Origin: a virus
DNA length: 63,572 nt
Virus record (IMG/VR): IMGVR_UViG_3300009788_000107
Span: 1-63,572 of that record
Strand: one strand, 5' to 3'
How positions within the stretch are numbered: position 1 is the first letter of the stretch; each line of letters opens with the position of its first letter. Position numbers and translations under genes: made by a program. A model generated the notes under the pieces. That model was not told where the DNA came from. It ran no database searches and worked only from the letters and a program-made list of their open reading frames with translations. This document shows positions 56,305 to 63,572 of this stretch, one piece after another.

Positions 56305-57870
56305 TCACCGACAGGAGAGTTCGGTCAGTCGGAGTATCTGTCGGTGTTGTTCCTTCCTGTTGGCCTCTGAGAGCGTCGAGGCGGCGTTCGGGTCGTCCGG
56401 GGTATCACCAGGAGCGCCGGAACGGCTCAGCGCCTCGTGTTGCCCCCTTGCCGCCGCCTTCACGACGTCGACAGCGGTTCGTCGCGAGATCGTTACCTCG
56501 CCCTCGAACCCGAGGATCCTCATCGGGTTCTCCTTGGTCTCGATGAGCGCCATACTGATCCGATTAACGGACAACGTCTGATCGCCGAGCGCGACGATAT
56601 TGAATAACTCCCCGACGAACGTGAACGGCTGAGTCGTGTCGAGGATCCGACACGCCAGCTCGTGAGACAGCTCGACGCCGTGGACGACCAGGCCTCCCTT
56701 GTCGAAGTTCCAGTTCACGTACGCCGCCCGAAGGTCGTCGGCCAGCATCACGACGACCGAGCCACACTCGGCCGTGATCGCGACGCTCACGACCGTCTCG
56801 TCGTTGGTCCGCGCCCAGTCGACGCCGACGTGTTCCGGAGCCTCGGGCTCGACTTCGACCTCGTCCAGGTCGGCCGCGTTGACGCCGAGGGCGATCAGCC
56901 GGTCCCGCTCGGCCTGGAGCTGTCGCCCTTCCCATTCGTCTTCCGCTGTCCGCTTCGCGATGTTTGCGAGACTCAGGTCGAATGTTCTCGCCGACTCCAG
57001 CGCTTCCGCCGGGACTGTGACCATGCTTCGACGACCTCGAGCGCTGCCTCCAGAGAGACGAGCGAGTTCCTGGTTCAGTGTCCCGACACGGTCCGCGACG
57101 CCTAGCTCGACCGCCTCGGCCGCGCTGAACGTCCGGCCGTCCCCGAAGGTGTTCCGGACCCGGTTCGGTGTGAGGCCTCGACCCTTCGCGACGCCGCGAA
57201 TAAAGTCGGCGTGTATGTCGTCCATTTCCTTCTGGAGATCGGCGTGAACTTCCTCACTGAGCGGCTCGAACGGATTCCCGTCGACCTTATGCTCGCCCGC
57301 GAAGATCAGTGTGATGTCCAGACCGATCTGTTCGAGGAACTTCGACTCGTCGACGTGCATCGTCCAGACGCCGACGCTTCCGGAGATCGACGACGTCGAC
57401 GCGACGATCTGATCCGCCGCGACCGAGAGCCAGTACGCGGCCGAGGCCATCATCGTATTGGAGACCGCAATGATCGGTTTCGATCCGCGAAGCGCCAACA
57501 TCTCAGCCGCCGCCTCGGGTGTCCCGTCGACCTCGCCGCCTGGGGAATCGACGTCGAGAACGATCGACGTGATATCCGGATTCGATACCGCCTCCTTCAT
57601 CGAACGAACGATCGACTGTGAGGACTTGATCCCGAAGAACTCACTGAACGCGTCGCCTCGGTGGAAGATGGGACCGAGGATTGGGATCACCGCGATCGAT
57701 CCGAACTGCGTGAACGCCTTCCCTCGGTCCTGAGCCTCGCGCATCCGTTCGACTTCGTCGGCCGAGACCTGTCCCTTCTCGAACTGGATCATCCGTCGCA
57801 ACAGGACCGCCATGTGATCCTTGTGCATTAGGTAGGGTCGCGTAAGGAGGTTAGTTAGTCGTGACAACAT
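56305..57870 (-). CDS. S49/SppA-type prohead protease with long C-terminal region
   Basis: This gene encodes 521 residues. The protease part (about 55-290) has IVLDVDSPGGEVDGT, the catalytic Ser143 in MMASAAYWLSVA, and Lys195 in AGEHKVDGNPFE. Residues 290-521 are an extra region; the last 80 (MALIETKENPMRILGFEGEV on) could be a separately started scaffold, as lambda Nu3 is within gene C. GGAGATCGAA precedes the ATG. It should process capsid and portal during maturation. Confidence 0.85.
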   Translation of the reverse strand: MLSRLTNLLTRPYLMHKDHMAVLLRRMIQFEKGQVSADEVERMREAQDRGKAFTQFGSIAVIPILGPIFHRGDAFSEFFGIKSSQSIVRSMKEAVSNPDITSIVLDVDSPGGEVDGTPEAAAEMLALRGSKPIIAVSNTMMASAAYWLSVAADQIVASTSSISGSVGVWTMHVDESKFLEQIGLDITLIFAGEHKVDGNPFEPLSEEVHADLQKEMDDIHADFIRGVAKGRGLTPNRVRNTFGDGRTFSAAEAVELGVADRVGTLNQELARLSGGSARGRRSMVTVPAEALESARTFDLSLANIAKRTAEDEWEGRQLQAERDRLIALGVNAADLDEVEVEPEAPEHVGVDWARTNDETVVSVAITAECGSVVVMLADDLRAAYVNWNFDKGGLVVHGVELSHELACRILDTTQPFTFVGELFNIVALGDQTLSVNRISMALIETKENPMRILGFEGEVTISRRTAVDVVKAAARGQHEALSRSGAPGDTPDDPNAASTLSEANRKEQHRQILRLTELSCR

Positions 57871-59557
57871 TTCGATCTCCTGTCTGTCCGAGCGCCAGCT
57901 CCGCGAGCTGAGGTCCGAGCGTTTGTTTCCAGTCTTCGGCGGCGGCGATCCCTTTGTCTTCGAGTACGAGTCCCTGGCGCGCCGCGTACTCGCGAGCCTG
58001 AGAGATCGGAACCTTCAGCGTCTCGGACACGTACTCCGCGTGTCCGCCGTAGAACTCGCGGAGCCAGCCCGACCAGGCGACGCCGTCCTTTGAGAACTTT
58101 CGCGCCGCCTTCTTCACTTGCGTCAGTTCGCGGTTCACGACACGCGACGCCAGCTCGAGCGCGAACAGTGTCTCTCGAACGCCGTGAGTTGAGCGGAGCT
58201 GTTCGGCGCGCTCGCCGGTTGTGAGTTGCCCCTGTGTCGGGTTCGGGTTCCCGTTCCCGCCTGGGTTCCCGCCGTTCGAGCTGGAGCCCCCCGGCTCCGT
58301 TCCGGCCATCATCATATTCGTCGGCTGAAGGAACTCCTCCAGCGACTCCGGACCGGGAACCATGTTCTCGATCTCGCGAGCCTCCGCTCGATTCATCCAG
58401 CCGGTAAAGATCGCGAGCTGGAGGAACGAGGACCGCGCCTTGAGGTCGCCGCGAAGAAGGTCGTCGAACAGATACTCGGCGAACACGTCCTCGTCGACGA
58501 TGAGGTCGCGGAGAACCGCTTGCTCGATTCGAGCGCCGAACGGGCGGAACGCAAACTTCACCAGGTCGGACGAGAAGATTTCCGCCGAGGCGTGCGTTGG
58601 TTCTTTCCCGGCGTCGGCGAGAACCTGTGTCGGGATCCCGAGCCAGCGAGCGACCTCGCGAACGCCGTGTTCGCGTGTCGCCAACATCTGGGCTTCCTGC
58701 GGATTGATCCCGAGCTTATTCACCGTCGTTCCCTGGTCGACGATGAGGACGCCGCCGACGTTCCCGAGGCCGGAGAGGTAGCGCTTGATCGACTGGTGAA
58801 GTTCCTTCTCGCCTTCGTCTTCGAGTTCGTCCTGGACCTGAGCGACCAGCGACGCCGACGCGCCCGACTTAAAGAAGCGCGCCGCGTACGTGTCGGCCGC
58901 GATCACGCCGCCGATCGATCGCGCCGCGACCGCCGTGAGGGACAGGCCCATGAGACCATCGCTCATGAATCCGCGAATGTGAAACATCTCCTCCTGAGTG
59001 AGGAACCGATCCTGTAGAACCGGATCGGTTATGCGGTAAATGATGCGACCAGGGGAACCCGCGATCGCGCTCGGGAGGCGCTCGGGAAACACGCGGTCCG
59101 GATGGAACGGAATGATCTGATCAGCGAACGACCTGGACCCCGGCTTGATCTCGCTGTAGGCGTTCCCTCGAAGGAGGACGTGTCCGATCACCATCTCCCA
59201 GTATTCGAGCGCGGTGTGATCGAGGTTCGGTCTGTTGCGGAGGACGTTATAGATCGGAAGCTCCGGCGCTCGACGTCGCGACGACCGGCCGGTCGGTGTG
59301 TCGCTCGGGATCCGCGTGTAGGACAGGAGCGGCGTCGCCGCCATGTTCCGACCCATGAACGTGATCCCCGAGTAGACCGCCGAGGACGTCATCGCCAGCT
59401 CAGGCGTCATCGGGATCCCGGTGTCCATGAATCCCTGAATCCACGACTGCGGAAGACCCGTGAGACTGTCGGACCAGAGACCCGGTGTGTCGTCGTCCGG
59501 CGCAGCGCCGCCGAAGGCGTAGCGTCCGCTTCTGTGTAGTGACCCGAGGAATCCCAC
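57851..59557 (-). CDS. HK97-type portal protein
   Basis: This 568-residue protein has ELAMTSSAVYSGITFMGRNM, LPIYNVLRNRPNLDHTALEY, YWEMVIGHVLLRGNAYSEIK, DTYAARFFKSGASASL and REHGVREVARWLGIPTQVLA, the standard HK97 portal series. It ends with a Gly/Asn linker and a C-terminal helical domain. The portal forms the dodecameric DNA channel. It overlaps the protease gene by 20 bases. Confidence 0.9.
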   Translation of the reverse strand: MGFLGSLHRSGRYAFGGAAPDDDTPGLWSDSLTGLPQSWIQGFMDTGIPMTPELAMTSSAVYSGITFMGRNMAATPLLSYTRIPSDTPTGRSSRRRAPELPIYNVLRNRPNLDHTALEYWEMVIGHVLLRGNAYSEIKPGSRSFADQIIPFHPDRVFPERLPSAIAGSPGRIIYRITDPVLQDRFLTQEEMFHIRGFMSDGLMGLSLTAVAARSIGGVIAADTYAARFFKSGASASLVAQVQDELEDEGEKELHQSIKRYLSGLGNVGGVLIVDQGTTVNKLGINPQEAQMLATREHGVREVARWLGIPTQVLADAGKEPTHASAEIFSSDLVKFAFRPFGARIEQAVLRDLIVDEDVFAEYLFDDLLRGDLKARSSFLQLAIFTGWMNRAEAREIENMVPGPESLEEFLQPTNMMMAGTEPGGSSSNGGNPGGNGNPNPTQGQLTTGERAEQLRSTHGVRETLFALELASRVVNRELTQVKKAARKFSKDGVAWSGWLREFYGGHAEYVSETLKVPISQAREYAARQGLVLEDKGIAAAEDWKQTLGPQLAELALGQTGDRNVVTTN

Positions 59558-59559
59558 GC

Positions 59560-59835
59560 TTAGCCCCTCCGCTTCTTCGTCTCTCTTGGTTCACGATCGA
59601 AGAAGGGAGGTCGAGGAGGGAGCGCGACCCACAGGAGGAAGATCGCTGGCACGCCGGTCGCCGCCGGTCGGTACACGTCCCACAGTGACCACCCTATGAG
59701 AAACAGGCTCCCCACGAATAGAACCTCTTCTCGTCCGATCGTCTCTTGCGTCCGTACCGTCCGCCAGGCCGTCGCGAAAGGCGCGCCGATCGTCTTTAGC
59801 CTCTCACGTATTCTTCTTGTCGTCTTTGGTCGCAT
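59560..59835 (-). CDS. Small membrane protein between terminase and portal
   Basis: This 91-residue protein from ATG 59835 has two hydrophobic segments (VLFVGSLFLIGWSLWDVY; TGVPAIFLLWVALPP) and basic ends. It overlaps the terminase end by 32 bases; the ribosome site is weak, so the start is uncertain. Function unknown. Confidence 0.5.
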   Translation of the reverse strand: MRPKTTRRIRERLKTIGAPFATAWRTVRTQETIGREEVLFVGSLFLIGWSLWDVYRPAATGVPAIFLLWVALPPRPPFFDREPRETKKRRG

Positions 59836-61717
59836 TGCCGGAGTGTCGGTCACGCTTCGGAACCTCGCGGAGATTCCGGACACCGCCCGACGTCACGAGG
59901 GAGGCGCGGATCCGTCGACCCTTCCGTCTGTGCGGAAGGAGCATGAGCTGATGAACCGCCATCCCCGACGCGACCGCGCCGTCGATTCGTTTGGTTCCCT
60001 GAGGCTTTTCGATCCATAGGTTCTCGTACTTGTCGTACTTGGGTTCCGCGTTCGCGAAACACCAGGCGAGAACCTCGTTCCCGTCGTGTCGGAGTCGACG
60101 CGACCGGATAAGAACCTCGATCAGTTTGAACGCTTCCGAGAGCGCTCGTCCCTGTCGAAGCTCGACGACATTCACTCGACCTCGATCGCGGAGTTGAACC
60201 GCGAGCTGTGTAGCCTCCCGAGGATCGTAGCCAAGCGCCTGAAGTCGGAACCGCTTCTTTAAGTCTCCGACAATCGTCTGATAGATCAGGTCATAGTCGA
60301 TCACGCCGCCAGGCGTCGCCGACAGAAACCCTCTCTGTCGCCAGCTATCATACGGGATCCGTTCCGTCTTCACGCGCTCGATTAGTGTTTCTTCTGGGAG
60401 CCAGAAGAACGGAATCAGTTCGACCTCATAGTTCAGGGTGAGCTTATGGACGATCGGCGCGCCCTCTTCGTCGGTCGATTCGATCTCGACCTTCTCCGCG
60501 TCGCGCCCGCTGGTGTCCTCGTGTCGCATCGCGACGACCGCCGCCGTCAGGTCGAGCTTCGCTGAGAGGTCGAGGCCGAGCGCCGCCGCGTTTCGATCCT
60601 CGTTCGCGGTCGAAACCGCGTCGACCTTGCACGCGTTCCAGTCGTCCGGCGCGATCCATATCCGATGAGTCTGCGTCCAGATACAAAAGTTGAGCCGCTT
60701 AATCAGAGCCGCCTTCGAGGGAATCGCGAGCGCCAGCTCGACCTGTTTCCGGAGGTATTCGTGATCGATCGTGATGTTCAGGAGGAGCGACGGGTTCGAC
60801 TTCGGCCAGGTCTCCTCGTCGGTCCAGTCGTCGCAGTCTGAACACCCTTCCCGAGGTTGTCGATATCCCTTGTCGTAACACGGGTCGCACGGGTCCAGGT
60901 GACAGACGTAGGCGAACCAGGCCTCGTCCTTCACGACCCCTTCGAGGACGTCGATCGATCGCTGATGATGTTCCCAACAGACCGACGTGAGGTCGTGTCC
61001 AGAGTTCGTGATGTCGACCTCCAGCGGCTCGGGATCTTTCTTGAACCCGGCGCGCATCTTGTCGACGACCATCGCGTCCGGATGTTCGTGGAGTTCATCG
61101 ATCAGCGCGAAGTGGGGACGCTTCCCATCGAGGCCTTTGTGTTCAGAGGAGACCGAGCGGAAGAAGGAGTTCGTCTCGTCGACCGCGAGATTGTGTTTCC
61201 CGATCGTGATCACGTCGCGGAGTTCTTCGGAGGCGCTCGCCATGCGGATCGCGTCCCGTAACATGATCGACGCTTGCTCCCGTTGCGTCGCGGCCGAGTA
61301 GATCTCCGACGCCTGGTGTCCGTCGATCACGAGACCGCCGAGACCGATCCCCGCGAGGAGCGGCGTCTTCCCGCTCCCCTTGCCGGTTTCGATGTAGGCG
61401 TGTCGGAAGCGGCGAACCTCGTCGGTGTCATGCTGCCAGCCGAAGATCGACCCGATGACGAACTTCTGCCAGCCGACCACGTCCGCGCCGCCGTCGAGCC
61501 AGAACACGTCGCCCTCTTCGAGCGTGAGGAACGTCGGGAAGAAGTCGATCCACTTGTTCGCCTCGTCCTCGTCGAAGTAGTACGGGAAGCTCGCGTCCCA
61601 TCCGACGCGCTCCAGGTCCCCCAGGTGACGAACACAGGCGAGACGAACAGCGCGGGACGCGAGGATCTTTCCGTCGCGAACGTGTTCGGCGTACTCCGTC
61701 GTCGTGTGCGTCATCAT
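59804..61717 (-). CDS. terL: Terminase large subunit
   Basis: This 637-residue protein has Walker A TGKGSGKTPL (about 111-120), Walker B FALIDELHEH (about 203-212), motif AATQREQASIMLRDAIRMAS, and nuclease acids in LGLDLSAKLDLTAAV and RIDGAVASGMAV. It packages DNA with ATP and cuts concatemers. A cysteine-rich loop (C272, C277, C280, C292, C295) interrupts the region between the two domains, a possible zinc knuckle. ATG 61717 overlaps the upstream gene (ATGA). Confidence 0.9.
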   Translation of the reverse strand: MMTHTTTEYAEHVRDGKILASRAVRLACVRHLGDLERVGWDASFPYYFDEDEANKWIDFFPTFLTLEEGDVFWLDGGADVVGWQKFVIGSIFGWQHDTDEVRRFRHAYIETGKGSGKTPLLAGIGLGGLVIDGHQASEIYSAATQREQASIMLRDAIRMASASEELRDVITIGKHNLAVDETNSFFRSVSSEHKGLDGKRPHFALIDELHEHPDAMVVDKMRAGFKKDPEPLEVDITNSGHDLTSVCWEHHQRSIDVLEGVVKDEAWFAYVCHLDPCDPCYDKGYRQPREGCSDCDDWTDEETWPKSNPSLLLNITIDHEYLRKQVELALAIPSKAALIKRLNFCIWTQTHRIWIAPDDWNACKVDAVSTANEDRNAAALGLDLSAKLDLTAAVVAMRHEDTSGRDAEKVEIESTDEEGAPIVHKLTLNYEVELIPFFWLPEETLIERVKTERIPYDSWRQRGFLSATPGGVIDYDLIYQTIVGDLKKRFRLQALGYDPREATQLAVQLRDRGRVNVVELRQGRALSEAFKLIEVLIRSRRLRHDGNEVLAWCFANAEPKYDKYENLWIEKPQGTKRIDGAVASGMAVHQLMLLPHRRKGRRIRASLVTSGGVRNLREVPKRDRHSGNATKDDKKNT

Positions 61718-61977
61718 TCCTCGAATCGACGGAACGTACACGTCGCGTCGTGTCTTGTGTTGTGGGCCGCTCTACAGAGCGGACAACAACGAACGCCGAG
61801 AGCCGTGTTAAATCCCGACCATTCAACTCGGCGCAATCCTTCCTCCAGCTCGGAGATCTCATTCGCGGCAGACCCGAGAAGCAGAGAAAGAATTATGTTC
61901 TTTGGATACCCTTTGTGGTCTTCCCGAAGAACCCGAGCGGCCTCACGAAGAGTCGACTTCTTAAACTTTTCAGGCAT
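61714..61977 (-). CDS. Small zinc-binding protein
   Basis: This 87-residue protein starts at ATG 61977 (TAATG). The helical N-terminal half (KKSTLREAARVLREDHKGYP) is followed by CCPLCRAAHNTRHDATC, a Cys/His zinc motif. It lies just before the large terminase gene. Confidence 0.6.
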   Translation of the reverse strand: MPEKFKKSTLREAARVLREDHKGYPKNIILSLLLGSAANEISELEEGLRRVEWSGFNTALGVRCCPLCRAAHNTRHDATCTFRRFEE

Positions 61978-62315
61978 TACACCGGCACCCACTTCCCTTT
62001 CCGAATGAACCCGTGATCGCCACAGAGCCGACAGAGAAGGGACGGCGTGAGCGCAAGTGGTTCCCACTCGACAACCGTCCAGAGGGAATCCTTCTCGCTC
62101 CTCATTAGGATCGCCTCGGGGATATCGAAGTGAACCGCGCTATCGCACGTCTCACCGGGAACCTTCAGGTTCGGGTGAGTGACACGAGCGCCCGCTCGCT
62201 CGACGTTTGGAAGCGGCCGACCATACTGTTCGACATTCGCCGGGAGATCGTCGGGTGCCCATCCGAAGAAGTGGAGAAAGTGGTCGCGTCCAAGGTCGAG
62301 TGGATGCCGCTTCAC
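61977..62315 (-). CDS. Hypothetical protein (DUF6527-like end)
   Basis: This 112-residue protein from GTG 62315 (GTGA overlap) has a C-terminal LALTPSLLCRLCGDHGFIRK and GKWVPV, which recalls DUF6527-type proteins (PSLL-x2-C-x2-H-x3-x-G-x-W). Function unknown. Confidence 0.55.
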   Translation of the reverse strand: MKRHPLDLGRDHFLHFFGWAPDDLPANVEQYGRPLPNVERAGARVTHPNLKVPGETCDSAVHFDIPEAILMRSEKDSLWTVVEWEPLALTPSLLCRLCGDHGFIRKGKWVPV

Positions 62316-62548
62316 GCCTTCACCTTCGAGAGAAACGCGCCTCCGTCGACGACGATGATCTTCCGATCCTCGCCGAAGATATATCGAAGTTCTAACTCGA
62401 CCTCCCGCCGCGCTTCGTCGTCGAGGAGGTCCGGCGAGTTGAACACGATCGCGTCGTCCGGTTCGAGCTTGAGCGACTGGATTGTCGGGACCGCCGCGAT
62501 TCCCGCCGCGCCGACCGTGGCCTTGAGGAGCGTCCGCCTCGTAATCAT
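62312..62548 (-). CDS. Twin-arginine-signal protein (78 aa)
   Basis: MITRRTLLKATVGAAGIAAV is a twin-Arg (RRTLLK) signal, followed by a short mature domain (SPDLLDDEARREVELELRYI, IIVVDGGAFL). Export of a phage protein of this size by Tat is unusual, and a second short signal-bearing protein occurs at 29780-30034. ATGA overlaps the small terminase gene. Confidence 0.6.
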   Translation of the reverse strand: MITRRTLLKATVGAAGIAAVPTIQSLKLEPDDAIVFNSPDLLDDEARREVELELRYIFGEDRKIIVVDGGAFLSKVKA

Positions 62549-63018
62549 GTCTTTTTTCTCCCTCTTCGACCGATAAAGTCCTGAAGTTTCGTCACGCTCC
62601 CCGGCTTTTTCACAGTCCCAACCTTGCTCTGAGAGGTCGGCGTGATGCCAAGATCAGCCGCCGCCCTCATCATTGTCGCCTGGGACTTCGACAGAATCGC
62701 GTACCAGGGGTTCTGTATCGGATAGCCAGACGAGGTTTTCACGATCGGCTTCGCTTTTTTTAGTTCGCGGGAGGCCTGAGCGACTCTCCCCCAGGCCTGA
62801 ACCAGGACGACAAAGGTCGGCTGATACACGATCGCCATTCGCTTCTCCGCGAGGAGCTGGTCGCCGATCCGTTTATAAAACCGCTTCTCTTCCGCTCTGA
62901 GAAAATCTGGAGCCGGAGGGAGACCGACCTTCGCGATCGGCTCGTCTGGATTGAGCGCCCGGTGTCCTGGGTTCCCCTCCAGTTTTTTCTGAGCGGTCGA
63001 CTTCGGTCGGCGTCCCAT
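62545..63018 (-). CDS. terS: Terminase small subunit (P27 family)
   Basis: This 157-residue protein has the P27-type start MGRRPKSTAQKKLEGNPGHR, ALNPDEPIAKVGLPPAPDFL, a helical middle (AWGRVAQASRELKKA) and ISK/SQATMMRAAADLGITPTSQS near the end. It recognises packaging DNA. ATG 63018 overlaps the HNH stop (TAATG). Confidence 0.85.
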   Translation of the reverse strand: MGRRPKSTAQKKLEGNPGHRALNPDEPIAKVGLPPAPDFLRAEEKRFYKRIGDQLLAEKRMAIVYQPTFVVLVQAWGRVAQASRELKKAKPIVKTSSGYPIQNPWYAILSKSQATMMRAAADLGITPTSQSKVGTVKKPGSVTKLQDFIGRRGRKKT

Positions 63019-63545
63019 TATGTTTCTCGATCAGTAAAGCTATACGGCATCACGCGCCGCCGTTCGGCGCTTGCTACTTCCGCCGCGATATCCTCGTCCA
63101 GGAACACCCCGAGATGTTTCCCCCGAACAACGGCCCTCCATTTCGACGACGATGGCTCCCACATGACGCCCCGGTGTATCGACTGAGGTTGTCGAGTCCC
63201 CTTGTGAGGCCTATTCGCGCCGCGTCTGTTCTGGCCGTTGATTCCATGTGTCGCATACCGGAGATTCGATTTCCGGTTGTCGAGCCGATTTCCGTCCAAG
63301 TGATCAACTAGGATCGGATCTCCGACTGATAACCCCATCACGAAACGACCAAGCTGAACACACACGCTCCGCTTGTCCCATCCCTTCCCAGCACGCCACC
63401 GACGAAGCGTCGGATGAGGAAAGCACGCGACCGGGTATCCACTGTTCAGCGTCCAAGTTCGGAGCGCGACGCGACCGAAGTCCTCCGGGTCGACGAGCGC
63501 CCATACATATCTGTCGGTTTTTGGCACCCGAACTCCAATTCTCAC
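63018..63545 (-). CDS. HNH endonuclease with AP2-like region
   Basis: This 175-residue protein from GTG 63545 (AGGGGGGTCTCG upstream) has VDHLDGNRLDNRKSNLRYAT, the HNH core, and a C-terminal AP2-like DNA-binding segment (HRGVMWEPSSSKWRAVVRGK, LGVFLDEDIAAEVASA). HNH enzymes next to terminase genes can aid packaging cleavage; others are homing enzymes. Its start lies 28 bases from the window end. Confidence 0.8.
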   Translation of the reverse strand: MRIGVRVPKTDRYVWALVDPEDFGRVALRTWTLNSGYPVACFPHPTLRRWRAGKGWDKRSVCVQLGRFVMGLSVGDPILVDHLDGNRLDNRKSNLRYATHGINGQNRRGANRPHKGTRQPQSIHRGVMWEPSSSKWRAVVRGKHLGVFLDEDIAAEVASAERRRVMPYSFTDRET

Positions 63546-63572
63546 CGAGACCCCCCTGGCAAGGATATCGCG

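Noticed and set aside
1-63572. Genome-wide amber (UAG) recoding
   Set aside because: All recognisable genes, including long virion genes, are intact without in-frame TAG, and many genes end in TAG with a close following start; only local read-through is considered.

Overview
The window looks like a nearly complete genome of a tailed double-stranded DNA phage (Caudoviricetes) with long, non-contractile-tail (siphovirus-type) morphology. It carries terminase, HK97-type portal, protease and capsid, gp6/gp10-type connectors, a tail tube, a G/GT tail chaperone pair and a 1472-residue tape measure. The DNA is GC-rich by eye. Starts are preceded by GGAGG-like ribosome sites, and there are lipobox, Sec and Tat-like signal peptides plus a murein amidase, so the host is a bacterium, probably Gram-negative. 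No integrase, repressor, DNA polymerase or replicative helicase was recognised.

Nearly every gene is on the minus strand, so the window reads from right to left. Right end to about 34.7 kb (late genes): HNH endonuclease, small terminase, Tat-signal protein, large terminase, portal, S49 protease, major capsid protein, a probable decoration protein, a six-gene glycan island (MptE-like/DUF115, glycosyltransferases, FkbM methyltransferase), connectors, tail tube, chaperones, tape measure, tail tip proteins, TM/lysis genes, amidase, a trypsin-like protease and a secreted protein. About 31.77-34.44 kb: a foreign cassette with an IS1595-type transposase and its small passenger gene (the only clear plus-strand genes), a tRNA-Leu-like gene with anticodon CUA (an amber suppressor) and a Fic protein. 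The cassette abuts an HNH gene whose 3' end is missing.

From 31.7 to 29.8 kb lie secreted and virion-type proteins and a very small protein that looks like a condensed portal fragment behind a signal peptide. From 29.7 to about 8 kb is the early/accessory region: about 60 tightly overlapping genes (ATGA, GTGA, TAATG and TGATG junctions). It holds a Rad52/Mgm101-like annealing protein, a Cas4-like nuclease, two further PD-(D/E)XK proteins, RusA, a cold-shock protein, an ASCH protein, two adenine-methyltransferase-like proteins, a 2OG-Fe(II) oxygenase, a nucleoside deoxyribosyltransferase-like protein, three HNH enzymes and more than a dozen tiny zinc-ribbon proteins. From 7.8 to 0.6 kb is a second virion cassette with a LamG-type adhesin, a fibre adaptor and an 825-residue protein made of 37 tandem 20-residue repeats. 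Positions 1-574 hold no gene but many GGGATC-type motifs; if the genome is circularly permuted, this stretch lies just upstream of the terminase genes.

The most unusual points are the natural amber-suppressor tRNA on a transposase/Fic cassette, the 37-fold 20-residue repeat protein, the signal-peptide mini-portal, the glycan island inside the head operon, the methyltransferase-like and nuclease-like proteins with altered catalytic motifs, and the expansion of zinc-ribbon microproteins.
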